Below, one piece after another: positions 35,137 to 43,991 of a stretch of DNA of 64,000 nt (positions are counted from its first letter, which is position 1; every line of letters begins with the position of its first letter). Location of the stretch: the NCBI GenBank assembly GCA_965227265.1, contig OZ245738.1, forward strand, positions 3,286,001-3,350,000, written 5' to 3'. The position numbers were made by a program, and so were the translations under genes. The DNA is from UBA2336 sp965227265 (GTDB lineage Bacteria; Bacteroidota; Bacteroidia; Cytophagales; Cyclobacteriaceae). The notes beneath the pieces are model-generated. The model was given only the letters and a program-made list of their open reading frames with translations. It was not told where the DNA came from and did no database searches.

Positions 35137-35194
35137 CCTGTAAAAGTACGGTTCTATTTGTAAGTGTCAATAAACAGGTCTGAAGTCTAATGAT

Positions 35195-35202
35195 TACCTT
35201 TG
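35195..35202 (+). promoter_or_regulatory. Candidate -7 element (TACCTTTG) for prfA
   Basis: TACCTTTG matches TAnnTTTG and lies 16 bases before the ATG at 35219. No strong TTTG is seen upstream at the usual spacing. Confidence 0.5.
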
Positions 35203-35218
35203 CCCCGATTTCTTGAAT

Positions 35219-36292
35219 ATGATCCAGAAACTTGTAGAATTGAAGCTCCGGTTTGAGGAGGTTGGCCAGCTGCTCGTACAGCCTGATATTATTCAGGACA
35301 TGAAAAAGTACATGCAGCTAAACAAGGAATATAAAGACCTTGAGAAAATTGTCATCAAATTCAACCAATACAGCGATGCGCTAAATCATCAGCAGCAGGC
35401 TAAAGAGCTGTTGGAAAAAGAAAAAGATCCGGAACTGCGTGAGCTTGCGAAGGAAGAATTGGATGAGCTCTCGGGTAAGATTGAAAATCTGGATAACATT
35501 CTAAAAGAGATGTTGATTCCTAAAGACCCCAACGATGATAAGAATATCATTCTTGAAGTCCGGGGGGGAACAGGCGGAGATGAAGCCGCACTATTTGCCG
35601 GTGACATGTTCAGAATGTATCAGCGCTTTTGCGACAGGCGCGGTTTAAAATTAACGGTGCTTGATTCAACCGAAGGAACAGCGGGTGGTTATAAAGAAAT
35701 TGTTTGCAGTGTAACCGGTGAGGGTGCGTATGCACTTTTCAAATTTGAATCTGGTGTACATCGCGTTCAACGCGTTCCCGATACCGAAACCATGGGCAGA
35801 GTTCATACTTCTGCTGCATCGGTTGCTGTGCTACCTGAAGTGGAAGATGTTAACATTGAGATAAACCCGGCTGATATTGAAGTACAGACTTCACGTTCAG
35901 GCGGTGCAGGTGGACAAAATGTAAACAAGGTTGAAACAAAAGTGCAGATGACGCACAAACCTACCGGTATTGTAATCACCTGTCAGGTTGAACGATCTCA
36001 GCACGGTAACCGCGAGCGCGCCATGAAAATGCTGATCGCTAAGTTATATGAGCTTGAAACTGAAAAACAAAATTCAGAAATCAGTTCTGCGCGTAAATCG
36101 ATGGTTAAAACAGGTGATCGTTCCGAAAAAATCCGCACCTATAACTATCCGCAAAGTCGCGTAACCGATCATCGCATCGGCTACACGCAGCATAATTTGC
36201 CAGCCGTAATGAATGGCGACATTGATGGTTTCATTGAACAGCTTCGCATCGCGGATAACATGGAAAGAATGTCGGAAACGGCTTCCATGTAA
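35219..36292 (+). CDS. prfA: Peptide chain release factor 1
   Basis: 357 residues from ATG 35219; a TTG two codons upstream is in frame. It recognises UAA and UAG and releases the finished peptide. The catalytic GGQ motif is at 231-233 within SGGAGGQNVNKVE, and the stop-codon-reading PxT-type loop lies in RVPDTETMGRVHTS. PrfA-type length and the RVP and HTSAA segments distinguish it from RF2, which has a programmed frameshift not seen here. LemA and DUF2059 genes follow in the same direction but are separated by promoter-sized gaps. Confidence 0.97.
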   Translation: MIQKLVELKLRFEEVGQLLVQPDIIQDMKKYMQLNKEYKDLEKIVIKFNQYSDALNHQQQAKELLEKEKDPELRELAKEELDELSGKIENLDNILKEMLIPKDPNDDKNIILEVRGGTGGDEAALFAGDMFRMYQRFCDRRGLKLTVLDSTEGTAGGYKEIVCSVTGEGAYALFKFESGVHRVQRVPDTETMGRVHTSAASVAVLPEVEDVNIEINPADIEVQTSRSGGAGGQNVNKVETKVQMTHKPTGIVITCQVERSQHGNRERAMKMLIAKLYELETEKQNSEISSARKSMVKTGDRSEKIRTYNYPQSRVTDHRIGYTQHNLPAVMNGDIDGFIEQLRIADNMERMSETASM

Positions 36293-36347
36293 GCTTTCCG
36301 TTCGATCAATAATTATCCGTATTTTCACTTTATAATCAATTAAAAAA

Positions 36348-36926
36348 ATGAGCAGAGGATTAATTACAACCTTAGTTATTATTGGAATAGTCGTTGTTTT
36401 TGTTGGCGGATTCTTCATGTGGGGGACTGGCGTTTACGATAGCGCTGTCGCTGCACAGGAAGTTGTCAACAATGAATTTGCAGATGTTCAGGCAGCCTAT
36501 CAACGCAGAGCGGATTTGGTGCCGAATCTTGTGGCAACGGTAAAGGGCGCTGCCGAAAATGAAAAAAGTATTCTGATTGGCGTAACACAGGCACGCGCGG
36601 GTATCGTAAATGCTAAAACTCCGGAAGATCTTGAGATAGCCGGCAGACAAATCAATACAGCAATCAATCTGGCCTTTGAAGCTTATCCGCAAATCAGGTC
36701 AACCGAAAATTTCCAGAATCTTCAATCTCAATTAGAAGGAACCGAGAACAGAATTAACGTTGCCCGTCAACGGTATAACGAAGCTGTTAAAAATTACAAC
36801 ACCTATGTCCGTGGTTATTTCAAGAAGACGGCTCTGAATATGTTTGGAGGCGATGAAGATTTTTCTCCTAAGAAGGGATTTGAAGCTGCCGCTGGATCAG
36901 AGAAAGCTCCAGAAGTAAAATTCTAA
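36348..36926 (+). CDS. LemA family protein
   Basis: 192 residues. One N-terminal membrane helix (about 8-27) is followed by a long helical domain with the family core VNNEFADVQAAYQRRADLVPNL and FYENAQNL-type blocks (NINTAINLAFEAYPQI, then ENRINVARQRYNEAVKNYN). LemA proteins are inner-membrane anchored, face the periplasm and have no established activity. In many Bacteroidota the gene neighbours YgcG-type TPM_phosphatase genes; that partner is absent here. Confidence 0.95.
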   Translation: MSRGLITTLVIIGIVVVFVGGFFMWGTGVYDSAVAAQEVVNNEFADVQAAYQRRADLVPNLVATVKGAAENEKSILIGVTQARAGIVNAKTPEDLEIAGRQINTAINLAFEAYPQIRSTENFQNLQSQLEGTENRINVARQRYNEAVKNYNTYVRGYFKKTALNMFGGDEDFSPKKGFEAAAGSEKAPEVKF

Positions 36927-36942
36927 ACCTTATCCTAATCTT

Positions 36943-37389
36943 ATGAAAAAAGTTCTCGTACTTCTGTTTGTACTGATTGCTTCACTATCGGTTCAGGCTC
37001 AAACACAAAGCAAAACTTATCCGGCAACCCTGAAGAAATTTCTGGAAGCAAGTGGTTCGATGGAAACTTTCCAATCGGTTATCGGAACGATGATGGGCCA
37101 GTTTAAAAGCATGTACACCAGTGTTCCGGAAGACGTGTGGACAGAATTTGAAAAAGAATTCTCAGCAACCTCTATGGATGACTTGGTGAGTCTGCTGGCA
37201 CCTATCTACGAAAAGCATATGACGGAAGCTGATCTGAATGAAGTCATCAAATTTTATTCTTCACCAGTAGGTAAAAAGATGGCTGAAAAAACACCGCTTA
37301 TCTCACAAGAATCGATGACGGCTGGCCAAGCCTGGGGAATGAAAATAGGGGAGCGTGTGCAGGCAAAAATGAAAGAAAAAGGGTATTAA
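36943..37389 (+). CDS. DUF2059 exported protein
   Basis: 148 residues with a signal peptide ending VQAQ near 20. The family core is PIYEKHMTEADLNEVIKFYS followed by SPVGKKMAEKTPLISQES, the DUF2059 helical signature. It is probably periplasmic, function unknown. It starts 16 bases after the LemA stop and so is likely co-transcribed with it. A palindromic repeat and a strong bidirectional terminator follow. Confidence 0.93.
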   Translation: MKKVLVLLFVLIASLSVQAQTQSKTYPATLKKFLEASGSMETFQSVIGTMMGQFKSMYTSVPEDVWTEFEKEFSATSMDDLVSLLAPIYEKHMTEADLNEVIKFYSSPVGKKMAEKTPLISQESMTAGQAWGMKIGERVQAKMKEKGY

Positions 37390-37397
37390 TTTTTTAT

Positions 37398-37425
37398 GTA
37401 GAAACGCAAAATTTTGCGTCTCTAC
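37398..37425. repeat. GTAGAGACGCAAAA-type palindrome
   Basis: gtagaaacgcaaaa (37398-37411) pairs with ttttgcgtctctac (37412-37425) with one mismatch and no loop. It shares the GTAGAGACGCAA arm with the element inside mutS at 2970. It lies between the DUF2059 stop and the terminator at 37453. Confidence 0.65.
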
Positions 37426-37452
37426 TGTTAACATCATTATTAACACCAAAAT

Positions 37453-37486
37453 AAAAAAGCCTCCCGATTATTCAGGAGGCTTTTTT
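37453..37486. terminator. Bidirectional intrinsic terminator between DUF2059 and infB
   Basis: aaaaaagcctcc (37453-37464) pairs with ggaggctttttt (37475-37486) around a 10-base loop. The GC core flanked by A and T runs gives a U-tract on both strands, serving both convergent genes. The same core occurs at 49404-49435. Confidence 0.9.
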
Positions 37487-37517
37487 AATACCGTTTATTA
37501 TACCGTGGTCATTATGT

Positions 37518-40193
37518 TTACAACGTCCGTTTTACTTCGCGTGTTTCGTACGCTTCAATCACATCTCCAACATTAATGTCGTTGAAGTTCTTGATGCTGA
37601 TACCGCAATCAAATCCTGAACGTACTTCCGACACATCGTCTTTGAAACGTTTCAGAGCACCCATTTCTCCGGAGTAAATTACAATACCATCGCGGATCAA
37701 ACGGATCGGGTTTGAGCGCTTCAGGTAACCATCGGTTACCATACAGCCTGCTACAGTTCCCACTTTCGTGATCTTGAACGCTTCACGAACTTCTGCGTTA
37801 CCTACAATTACTTCCTGCGTTACAGGAGCAAGCATACCCTCCATCGCGGCTTTCACCTCGTTGATGGCATCATAGATGATTGAATATAAGCGGATCTCAA
37901 TTTCTTCATTCTCGGCAATTTTACGTGCAGCATTCGAAGGCCGAACTTGGAAACCGAGAACAATCGCATCCGAAGCTGATGCTAACAACACATCGGATTC
38001 CGATATCTGACCTACACCGCGGTGAATGATGGCAACCTGAACTTCAGCTGTTGAAAGTTTCAACAACGAATCCGATAATGCTTCAACCGAACCATCCACG
38101 TCACCTTTCACAATCACGTTCAATTGCTTGAAGTTACCGATCGCAAGACGTCTTCCGATCTCATCCAGCGTAATGTGTTTCTTCGTACGGATACTTTGCT
38201 CGCGCAATATCTGTCCGCGTTTACCCGCAAGCTCACGCGCTTCACGGTCTGACTCCATTACAATAATTTTTTCACCGGCCTGAGGCGCACCATCCAAGCC
38301 AAGCATTTGCACCGGTGTTGATGGGCCAGCTTCGTTCACACGTTTACCGGTATCATCAAACATCGCTTTAACGCGACCATAATGTGCGCCTGCTAAAATA
38401 ATATCACCAATGCGCAGCGTTCCGGTTTGAACCATTAACGTTGCCACATAACCACGGCCTTTATCCAACGATGCTTCAATCACCGAACCGATAGCAGGCT
38501 TGTTTGCGTTTGCTCTCAGGTTAAGGATCTCCGCTTCCAGTAAAACTTTCTCCAACAAGTCCTCAATACCTTGTCCGGTCTTCGCAGAAATTTCCTGCGC
38601 CTGGTATTTACCACCCCACTCTTCCACAAGAATGTTATTCTTGGAAAGTGATTCTTTTACTTTATCAGGGTTTGCACCAGGCTTATCAATTTTATTAATC
38701 GCAATAACGATCGGCACACCCGCAACCTGCGCGTGGTTGATCGCTTCTTTTGTTTGCGGCATCACATCGTCATCGGCAGCCACCACGATAATCGCGATGT
38801 CTGTCAATTTTGCACCACGGGCACGCATCGCGGTAAACGCTTCGTGACCCGGTGTATCTAAGAATGCGATCTTATTACCCTTTTTAGTTGTTACGTCATA
38901 CGCACCAATGTGCTGCGTAATTCCTCCGGCTTCCGATGCGGTAACTTTCGTTGTGCGGATATAATCCAGCAACGATGTTTTACCATGATCTACGTGACCC
39001 ATGATGGTAACGATCGGAGCGCGCGGTGTTAATGTTTCTTCAGCATCTTCTGCTACAACTACTTCATCTTCTTCCGTAGAAATAAATTGTACTTCATAGC
39101 CAAACTCATCGGCAATTACCGTGATCGCTTCAGCATCCAATCGCTGGTTGATTGAAACGAACATCCCCAGACTCAAACAAGTCGAAATAACTTCGTTAAC
39201 TGAAACGTTCATCAATGACGCTAAGTCATTCGCTGAAATAAATTCAGTAAGCTTCAGCGTTTTTGAATCAGCTGCCTCTTGTAACATTCTCTCATCATCC
39301 GCATCCGATACGGCCTGACGTTTTTCTCTTCTGTATTTAGATCCGGAACCTTTCTTGCCCCCTCCGCTTAGCTTAGCGAGTGTAGCACGAATTTGTTCCT
39401 GAATTTCTTTTTCGGTTGGCTCAGCCTTTTGTGTACGTGGAGGCAATGGGCCTTTACGATTTGGACCGCCACCTTGCCCTTGTCTAACGTTAGAAGTGTT
39501 TTGACCCGCTGTTGGAGTAGGCAGACGTTTACGCGGACGTTTCTGTCCATCTGTCCGACTCTTCTGATCAGAGCTTCCCGCAGGTTGCTCTTTCTTCTTT
39601 TCCGTTGGCAGCTCAATCTTACCAAGAATGTTTAACCCTTTAAGGTTATCCGCTTTAGCCTTGATCAATTCTTGTTCCGGTAGCTTTTCTTCAACCTTAG
39701 GCTCTTCAACTACCGGTTTTTTAGCTTCTGGTTTTACCTCAACTTTAGGCTCTTCTTTCTTTTTCTTAGCCGGCTCCTTTTTCTCAAGGTCAATCTTGCC
39801 TACTACTTTGATGCCATCGAGTACAGGACGTTCACGTTCAACCTTCTCAGGTTTTGGCTCCTCCTCTTTTTCTTTCTCCTTTTCTTTTTCCTTTTTCGGC
39901 TGTTCTTTGGCAACTAGATTTTTGATCAACAGACCAGTTTCTTCTTCAGCTTGCTTTTTAGTTTCAGCCAGGGGATTTTCTGCATGCTTGGTGCCGATCG
40001 TAAGCCCTGAAGCCTCCAGTTTTTCTGTAGCGGAAGAGGCATACTCTTTTGAAAGCAATGCGAACTGATCGGGCGTAAGCTTAGCGTTGGGGTTGTTTTC
40101 AACCTCAAAACCTTTTTTGGATAAAAACTCCAAAATGGTGTCTTTCCCCACATTGAGTTTCCGTGCCGCCTGACTTAACCTTATTTCTGCCAT
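37518..40193 (-). CDS. infB: Translation initiation factor IF-2
   Basis: 891 residues. The N-terminal IF2_N helix (about 1-55) precedes a 250-residue linker rich in K, E and P (stretches such as KEKEKEKEKEEEPKPEK), unstructured and typical for the family. The GTPase G domain has G1 GHVDHGKT at 399-406, G3 DTPGHEAF and G4 NKID, followed by two beta-barrel domains and the C2 domain that binds fMet-tRNA. IF-2 brings initiator tRNA to the small subunit and promotes subunit joining. It is the last gene of rimP-nusA-infB; the gap from nusA is 48 bases. Confidence 0.98.
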   Translation of the reverse strand: MAEIRLSQAARKLNVGKDTILEFLSKKGFEVENNPNAKLTPDQFALLSKEYASSATEKLEASGLTIGTKHAENPLAETKKQAEEETGLLIKNLVAKEQPKKEKEKEKEKEEEPKPEKVERERPVLDGIKVVGKIDLEKKEPAKKKKEEPKVEVKPEAKKPVVEEPKVEEKLPEQELIKAKADNLKGLNILGKIELPTEKKKEQPAGSSDQKSRTDGQKRPRKRLPTPTAGQNTSNVRQGQGGGPNRKGPLPPRTQKAEPTEKEIQEQIRATLAKLSGGGKKGSGSKYRREKRQAVSDADDERMLQEAADSKTLKLTEFISANDLASLMNVSVNEVISTCLSLGMFVSINQRLDAEAITVIADEFGYEVQFISTEEDEVVVAEDAEETLTPRAPIVTIMGHVDHGKTSLLDYIRTTKVTASEAGGITQHIGAYDVTTKKGNKIAFLDTPGHEAFTAMRARGAKLTDIAIIVVAADDDVMPQTKEAINHAQVAGVPIVIAINKIDKPGANPDKVKESLSKNNILVEEWGGKYQAQEISAKTGQGIEDLLEKVLLEAEILNLRANANKPAIGSVIEASLDKGRGYVATLMVQTGTLRIGDIILAGAHYGRVKAMFDDTGKRVNEAGPSTPVQMLGLDGAPQAGEKIIVMESDREARELAGKRGQILREQSIRTKKHITLDEIGRRLAIGNFKQLNVIVKGDVDGSVEALSDSLLKLSTAEVQVAIIHRGVGQISESDVLLASASDAIVLGFQVRPSNAARKIAENEEIEIRLYSIIYDAINEVKAAMEGMLAPVTQEVIVGNAEVREAFKITKVGTVAGCMVTDGYLKRSNPIRLIRDGIVIYSGEMGALKRFKDDVSEVRSGFDCGISIKNFNDINVGDVIEAYETREVKRTL

Positions 40194-40241
40194 TGTTGCA
40201 AATATCGCCTTTTTTAAAAGGACTTTTAAGTTATAAATTCA

Positions 40242-41516
40242 TTACCCTTCTTGTTCAAATTCCTTCTTCAGAACATTATGAACAATTTCTACGGTCTCCT
40301 CTTCAAGATCCGTACGCCTTACCAACTCTTCCTTATTCAGCGCCAACACGCTCTTCGCTGTATCGAGTCCGATGCGTTTTAGCTCATCGATAACCCATGC
40401 TTCGATTTCGTCTGAGAACTCGTCAAGATCAACATCCTCCTCCTGTGCGCCATCAATTTCACGGAACACATCGATCTCGTGATCCACTAACCGGCTTGCC
40501 AGCTTAATATTCAATCCGCCTTTACCGATGGCTAACGAAACTTGGTCAGGTTTCAGATACACCATGATGCGTGCGTTTTCCTTATCAACTTTGATGCTTG
40601 AGATTTTTGCAGGGCTTAATGCACGCTGTACAAAAAGATCAAGGTTTTCAGTATAGTTAATAACGTCAATGTTCTCGTTCTGCAATTCACGCACAATCGC
40701 ATGAATCCGGGATCCTTTCATTCCCACACACGCGCCTACTGGATCGATACGATCATCGTATGATTCTACGGCAACTTTAGCGCGCTCACCCGGTTCACGA
40801 ACGGCTTTCTTAATGGTGATCAATCCATCATACACTTCCGGAACTTCCTGTTCGAACAAACGTTCGATAAACACAGGCGATGTTCTTGAAAGAATAATTT
40901 TCGGATTGCCGTTCACCATCTCTACTTTATGTACGATGGCACGAACATTTTCTCCCTTACGGTAACGATCTTTTGGAATCTGTTCCCCGCGTGGAATTGA
41001 AATCTCGTTTCCTTCTGCATCAATCAGCAATACTTCTTTACCAAGAATTTGGTAAATCTCTGCTGTGATGATCTCTCCAACCAGGTCTTTATATTTTTGA
41101 TAAATAATATCCTTTTCAAGATCCTTTACTTTTTGCATCAACGTTTGGCGTGCAGTTGTTACTGCTCTCCGGCCGAAGTCTTCCAAGTAAATCTGTTCCG
41201 CAACTTCTTCGCCAACTTCAAAATCAGGTTCTATTTTATGAGCATCGGTTAAGCTTATCTTATCGTGCTCCCAAACATCTTCCGACTCATCTTCAACAAT
41301 CTCGCGGAAGCGCCAGATTTCCAAATCTCCTTTATCCGCATTAACGATAACATCAAAGTTATCAGTTGGTACCGGGCGACCCATTTGATCTTCACCATAC
41401 TTTTTCCGGATCATATTCTGGAATACATCTTCCAGGATTCTGATCATCGTAGGGCGATCGATGTTTTTCTGTTTCGCAAAGTCTGCAAACGACTCGATGA
41501 GTGTACTAGCGTCCAT
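40242..41516 (-). CDS. nusA: Transcription termination/antitermination factor NusA
   Basis: 424 residues from ATG 41516; a GTG one codon earlier is also available. Domain order is N-terminal RNA-polymerase-binding domain (1-130), S1, then two KH domains with VGMKGSRIHAIVREL and IGKGGLNIKLASRL as their GxxG loops. It ends soon after with an acidic region and one short helix-hairpin-helix-like repeat, so it lacks the two full C-terminal acidic repeats of E. coli. It modulates pausing, termination and antitermination. It lies between rimP (8 bases upstream) and infB in the classic order. Confidence 0.97.
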   Translation of the reverse strand: MDASTLIESFADFAKQKNIDRPTMIRILEDVFQNMIRKKYGEDQMGRPVPTDNFDVIVNADKGDLEIWRFREIVEDESEDVWEHDKISLTDAHKIEPDFEVGEEVAEQIYLEDFGRRAVTTARQTLMQKVKDLEKDIIYQKYKDLVGEIITAEIYQILGKEVLLIDAEGNEISIPRGEQIPKDRYRKGENVRAIVHKVEMVNGNPKIILSRTSPVFIERLFEQEVPEVYDGLITIKKAVREPGERAKVAVESYDDRIDPVGACVGMKGSRIHAIVRELQNENIDVINYTENLDLFVQRALSPAKISSIKVDKENARIMVYLKPDQVSLAIGKGGLNIKLASRLVDHEIDVFREIDGAQEEDVDLDEFSDEIEAWVIDELKRIGLDTAKSVLALNKEELVRRTDLEEETVEIVHNVLKKEFEQEG

Positions 41517-41523
41517 CACTGTT

Positions 41524-41997
41524 TTATTTAAATGATATTAACACAATTGTTTTATCTATTTTATCAAAGGGTATCTCTACCGACTTCTCTTCTTTCTTTT
41601 TTCCGGAACCGATTTGCTGCAGCAATTCAATCCGATCGTCATGCACAGCAATCAACTTTCCTTCTTCAATCTTATCAGCCTGTCTCACCCGAACATTACG
41701 CCCGATGTTTTTAACATACTGACGTTTGCTTTTCAGCGGCTGATCTAATCCGGGAGTCGAAACTTCCAGGTTAAATGCGCCCGGAATCAGATTCGTTTCA
41801 TCCAGCACTTTTGAAAGATCCCGGCTTAGCTCAGCACATTCGTCTATGCCAATACCCTTATCCCCGTCAACAGTAACCAGCAGTTTTCCCGGATTTCCTT
41901 TAAAGGAAGCAACAACGTCAACGACAAAGTGACTAGTGTCCTTCAATAAGGATTCCGCTATTTTCCTGATCTCTGCCGTTAAATCCTGCGAATCCAT
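41524..41997 (-). CDS. rimP: Ribosome maturation factor RimP
   Basis: 157 residues from ATG 41997 (MDSQDLTAEIRK). A longer in-frame reading from 42036 exists but would be encoded partly by the upstream hairpin region and lacks family support. The N-terminal domain ends with GNPGKLLVTVDGDKGIGIDECAELSRDLS and VSTPGLDQPL, the RimP signature, and the C-terminal SH3-like domain follows. It assists maturation of the 30S subunit. It leads the rimP-nusA-infB operon, downstream of a promoter and leader hairpin. Confidence 0.95.
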   Translation of the reverse strand: MDSQDLTAEIRKIAESLLKDTSHFVVDVVASFKGNPGKLLVTVDGDKGIGIDECAELSRDLSKVLDETNLIPGAFNLEVSTPGLDQPLKSKRQYVKNIGRNVRVRQADKIEEGKLIAVHDDRIELLQQIGSGKKKEEKSVEIPFDKIDKTIVLISFK

Positions 41998-42036
41998 AAA
42001 TCCTATAATCCCGATCCAAAAAGTACCTATAAACAA

Positions 42037-42058
42037 AGAGGGGACTTGTGTCCCCTCT
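42037..42058 (-). promoter_or_regulatory. Stable hairpin in the rimP leader
   Basis: agaggggac (42037-42045) pairs perfectly with gtcccctct (42050-42058) around a 4-base loop. Given the promoter at 42084-42114 (minus strand) it lies in the transcribed leader, 40 bases before the rimP ATG. It has no following U-tract on the minus strand, so it is not a simple terminator. It could be a regulatory RNA structure or a repeat element. Confidence 0.55.
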
Positions 42059-42083
42059 ACTGATTAAACTCGTATAAGTGGCA

Positions 42084-42114
42084 CAAAAGTAAAGCAATTT
42101 TGCGTTATCACAAA
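42084..42114 (-). promoter_or_regulatory. Promoter of rimP-nusA-infB
   Basis: On the minus strand the -33 TTTG (42111-42114) and -7 TACTTTTG (42084-42091) are separated by 19 bases, a full match to the Bacteroidota promoter pattern. Transcription would start near 42077-42080, giving a leader of about 80 bases. Confidence 0.65.
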
Positions 42115-42131
42115 ATATTGCCGTTTATTTG
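42099..42131 (+). promoter_or_regulatory. Candidate promoter of the M28 peptidase gene
   Basis: TTTG (42099-42102), 21 bases, then TTTATTTG (42124-42131), which has one mismatch to TAnnTTTG. It overlaps the divergent rimP promoter, and it supports translation from ATG 42148. Confidence 0.4.
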
Positions 42132-42147
42132 GATAAAAACACGGTTT

Positions 42148-43131
42148 ATGCGCAGTCGGAAACTCTTACTAATTGCTTTTGTTGCCCTGATTGGCTGTGG
42201 CCGTGATAATCAAAGAACCAATCAGCCTGAAGCGCCTGCCAAGGCTGTAAACGTTCCTGTGTTTAACGCTGATTCAGCGTATAACTTCGTAAAAAAACAG
42301 GTTGATTTTGGGCCACGTATTCCCAATTCTGCTGCACATAAGAAAGCCGGAGATTATTTCGTTGCTCAATTCAAAACATATGGAGCTACCGTAAAAGTTC
42401 AAGAGTTTACAGCCACTACATTCGATAATACAAGAGTCAACCTGAGAAATATCATTGCATCGTTTAATCCCGAAAAAAAGAAAAGAGTTTTGTTAGCCGC
42501 ACATTGGGACACACGCCCCTTTGCAGATAAGGATAAAGAAAAACCAAACGCAACACTTGATGGAGCCAACGATGGTGGCAGTGGCGTAGGCATTTTGCTT
42601 GAGGTTGCACGTAATCTAAAACAACAACCAACAGACGTTGGCATCGACATTATTTTATTTGACGGTGAAGATTGGGGAGAATTACATGACGCTCCCGCTC
42701 CAAAATTACCAGCCAATCTTGAGAGCTGGTGGTGTTTAGGTTCGCAGTATTGGGTTAAAAATAAACATACCGGAAATTATACGGCAGCTTTTGGAATATT
42801 GCTGGATATGGTGGGTGCCAAAGATTCAAAATTTGCTTATGAAGCTATCTCGCTTGATTATGCAGCTTCGGTTGTTGATAAGGTTTGGAAGTCTGCCGCA
42901 AAACTTGGGTACTCCAATGTATTCATTACCGAAAGAGACGGGCAAATGACCGATGATCATGTTTTCGTTAACGTGCACGCAAAAATTCCGATGATTGATA
43001 TCATCAGCTTTGATGGTAATGGTGGCTTTGGTGATTTCCATCACACGCGAAAAGACAACATGGATATTATCAGCAAAGAAACGCTGAACGCTGTAGGGCA
43101 AACACTGCTTCAGGTAATCTACTACGAATAG
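42148..43131 (+). CDS. M28 family peptidase lipoprotein (glutaminyl cyclase-like)
   Basis: 327 residues from ATG 42148, which gives a lipoprotein signal MRSRKLLLIAFVALIGC; an in-frame start at 42100 would bury it. The M28 zinc site is built by AAHWDTRP (first ligand), DGANDGGSGVG (bridging aspartate), DGEDWGE (catalytic and metal acidic residues) and the last ligand in FHHTRKDNMD. Spacing and the WDTRP and DGEDWGE forms are close to secreted glutaminyl-peptide cyclotransferases, so it may form N-terminal pyroglutamate rather than act as an aminopeptidase. Its 3' end overlaps rfbA by 10 bases. Confidence 0.9.
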   Translation: MRSRKLLLIAFVALIGCGRDNQRTNQPEAPAKAVNVPVFNADSAYNFVKKQVDFGPRIPNSAAHKKAGDYFVAQFKTYGATVKVQEFTATTFDNTRVNLRNIIASFNPEKKKRVLLAAHWDTRPFADKDKEKPNATLDGANDGGSGVGILLEVARNLKQQPTDVGIDIILFDGEDWGELHDAPAPKLPANLESWWCLGSQYWVKNKHTGNYTAAFGILLDMVGAKDSKFAYEAISLDYAASVVDKVWKSAAKLGYSNVFITERDGQMTDDHVFVNVHAKIPMIDIISFDGNGGFGDFHHTRKDNMDIISKETLNAVGQTLLQVIYYE

Positions 43132-43991
43132 TACTCGGGAAGATTTTTCAGATACTGGCCATACCCACTTTTCTCTAGTGGTTTAGCCAATTGGAGCAAT
43201 TGTTGCTGATCAATAAATCCTCTGCGGTACGCGATTTCTTCGATGCAGCCGATCTTTAATCCTTGCCGCTGCTCGATTACCTGCACAAAGTTTCCGGCCT
43301 GCATTAGGGAATCAAACGTTCCGGTATCAAGCCAGGCCGTACCGCGATCCATTGTAGCGACTTTCAACGTTCCTTTTTTCAGGTAGGCATTATTTATATC
43401 CGTGATCTCAAGCTCTCCGCGCGGACTGGGCTTTAATGCTTTTGAGATAGCTACTACTTCGTTGTTATAAAAATAAAGTCCGGGTACGGCAAAGTTTGAT
43501 TTTGGTTCTTTCGGTTTCTCCTCTATTGAGATAGCTTTCATGTTGCTGTCGAATTCAACAACACCATAACGTTCCGGATCATTTACGTGATAGGCGAATA
43601 CAATTCCGCCTTCCGGATTGATTGATGATTCCAGTACTTTGCTTAAACCCGATCCATAAAAAATATTATCCCCCAGAATCAACGCTACGCTATCCTTACC
43701 AATAAATGTTGAACCAATAATGAATGCTTGTGCGAGGCCTTCAGGCTTTGGCTGTTCAGCATATGAAAATTCACAGCCTATCTGCTTTCCATTGCCCAGT
43801 AATTTTTTAAAATGCGGAAGATCATGTGGGGTTGAAATGATCAGAATCTCACGAATGCCGGCCAGCATTAATACTGATAACGGATAATAAATCATCGGCT
43901 TATCATATACCGGCATAAGCTGTTTACTCACGGCCAGTGTAAGTGGGTGGAGTCGTGTGCCTGAGCCGCCTGCGAGTATTATTCCTTTCAT
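43122..43991 (-). CDS. rfbA: Glucose-1-phosphate thymidylyltransferase
   Basis: 289 residues, the usual RfbA/RmlA length. The N-terminal MKGIILAGGSGTRLHPLT binds the nucleotide and YDKPMIYYPLSVLMLAG the sugar phosphate; LILGDNIFYG carries the metal-binding aspartate, and AWLDTGTFDSLMQA is a later signature. It joins dTTP and glucose-1-phosphate to make dTDP-glucose, the first step to dTDP-rhamnose and other deoxysugars. Its ATG overlaps the rfbB stop by 4 bases, so rfbB and rfbA are coupled. rfbC and rfbD are not in this window. Confidence 0.97.
   Translation of the reverse strand: MKGIILAGGSGTRLHPLTLAVSKQLMPVYDKPMIYYPLSVLMLAGIREILIISTPHDLPHFKKLLGNGKQIGCEFSYAEQPKPEGLAQAFIIGSTFIGKDSVALILGDNIFYGSGLSKVLESSINPEGGIVFAYHVNDPERYGVVEFDSNMKAISIEEKPKEPKSNFAVPGLYFYNNEVVAISKALKPSPRGELEITDINNAYLKKGTLKVATMDRGTAWLDTGTFDSLMQAGNFVQVIEQRQGLKIGCIEEIAYRRGFIDQQQLLQLAKPLEKSGYGQYLKNLPEYYS

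Noticed and set aside
39600..40000. Plus-strand frame rich in serine and phenylalanine opposite infB
   Set aside because: It is the antisense of the lysine/glutamate-rich IF-2 linker, whose biased codons leave the opposite strand open. No start-site signal or homology.
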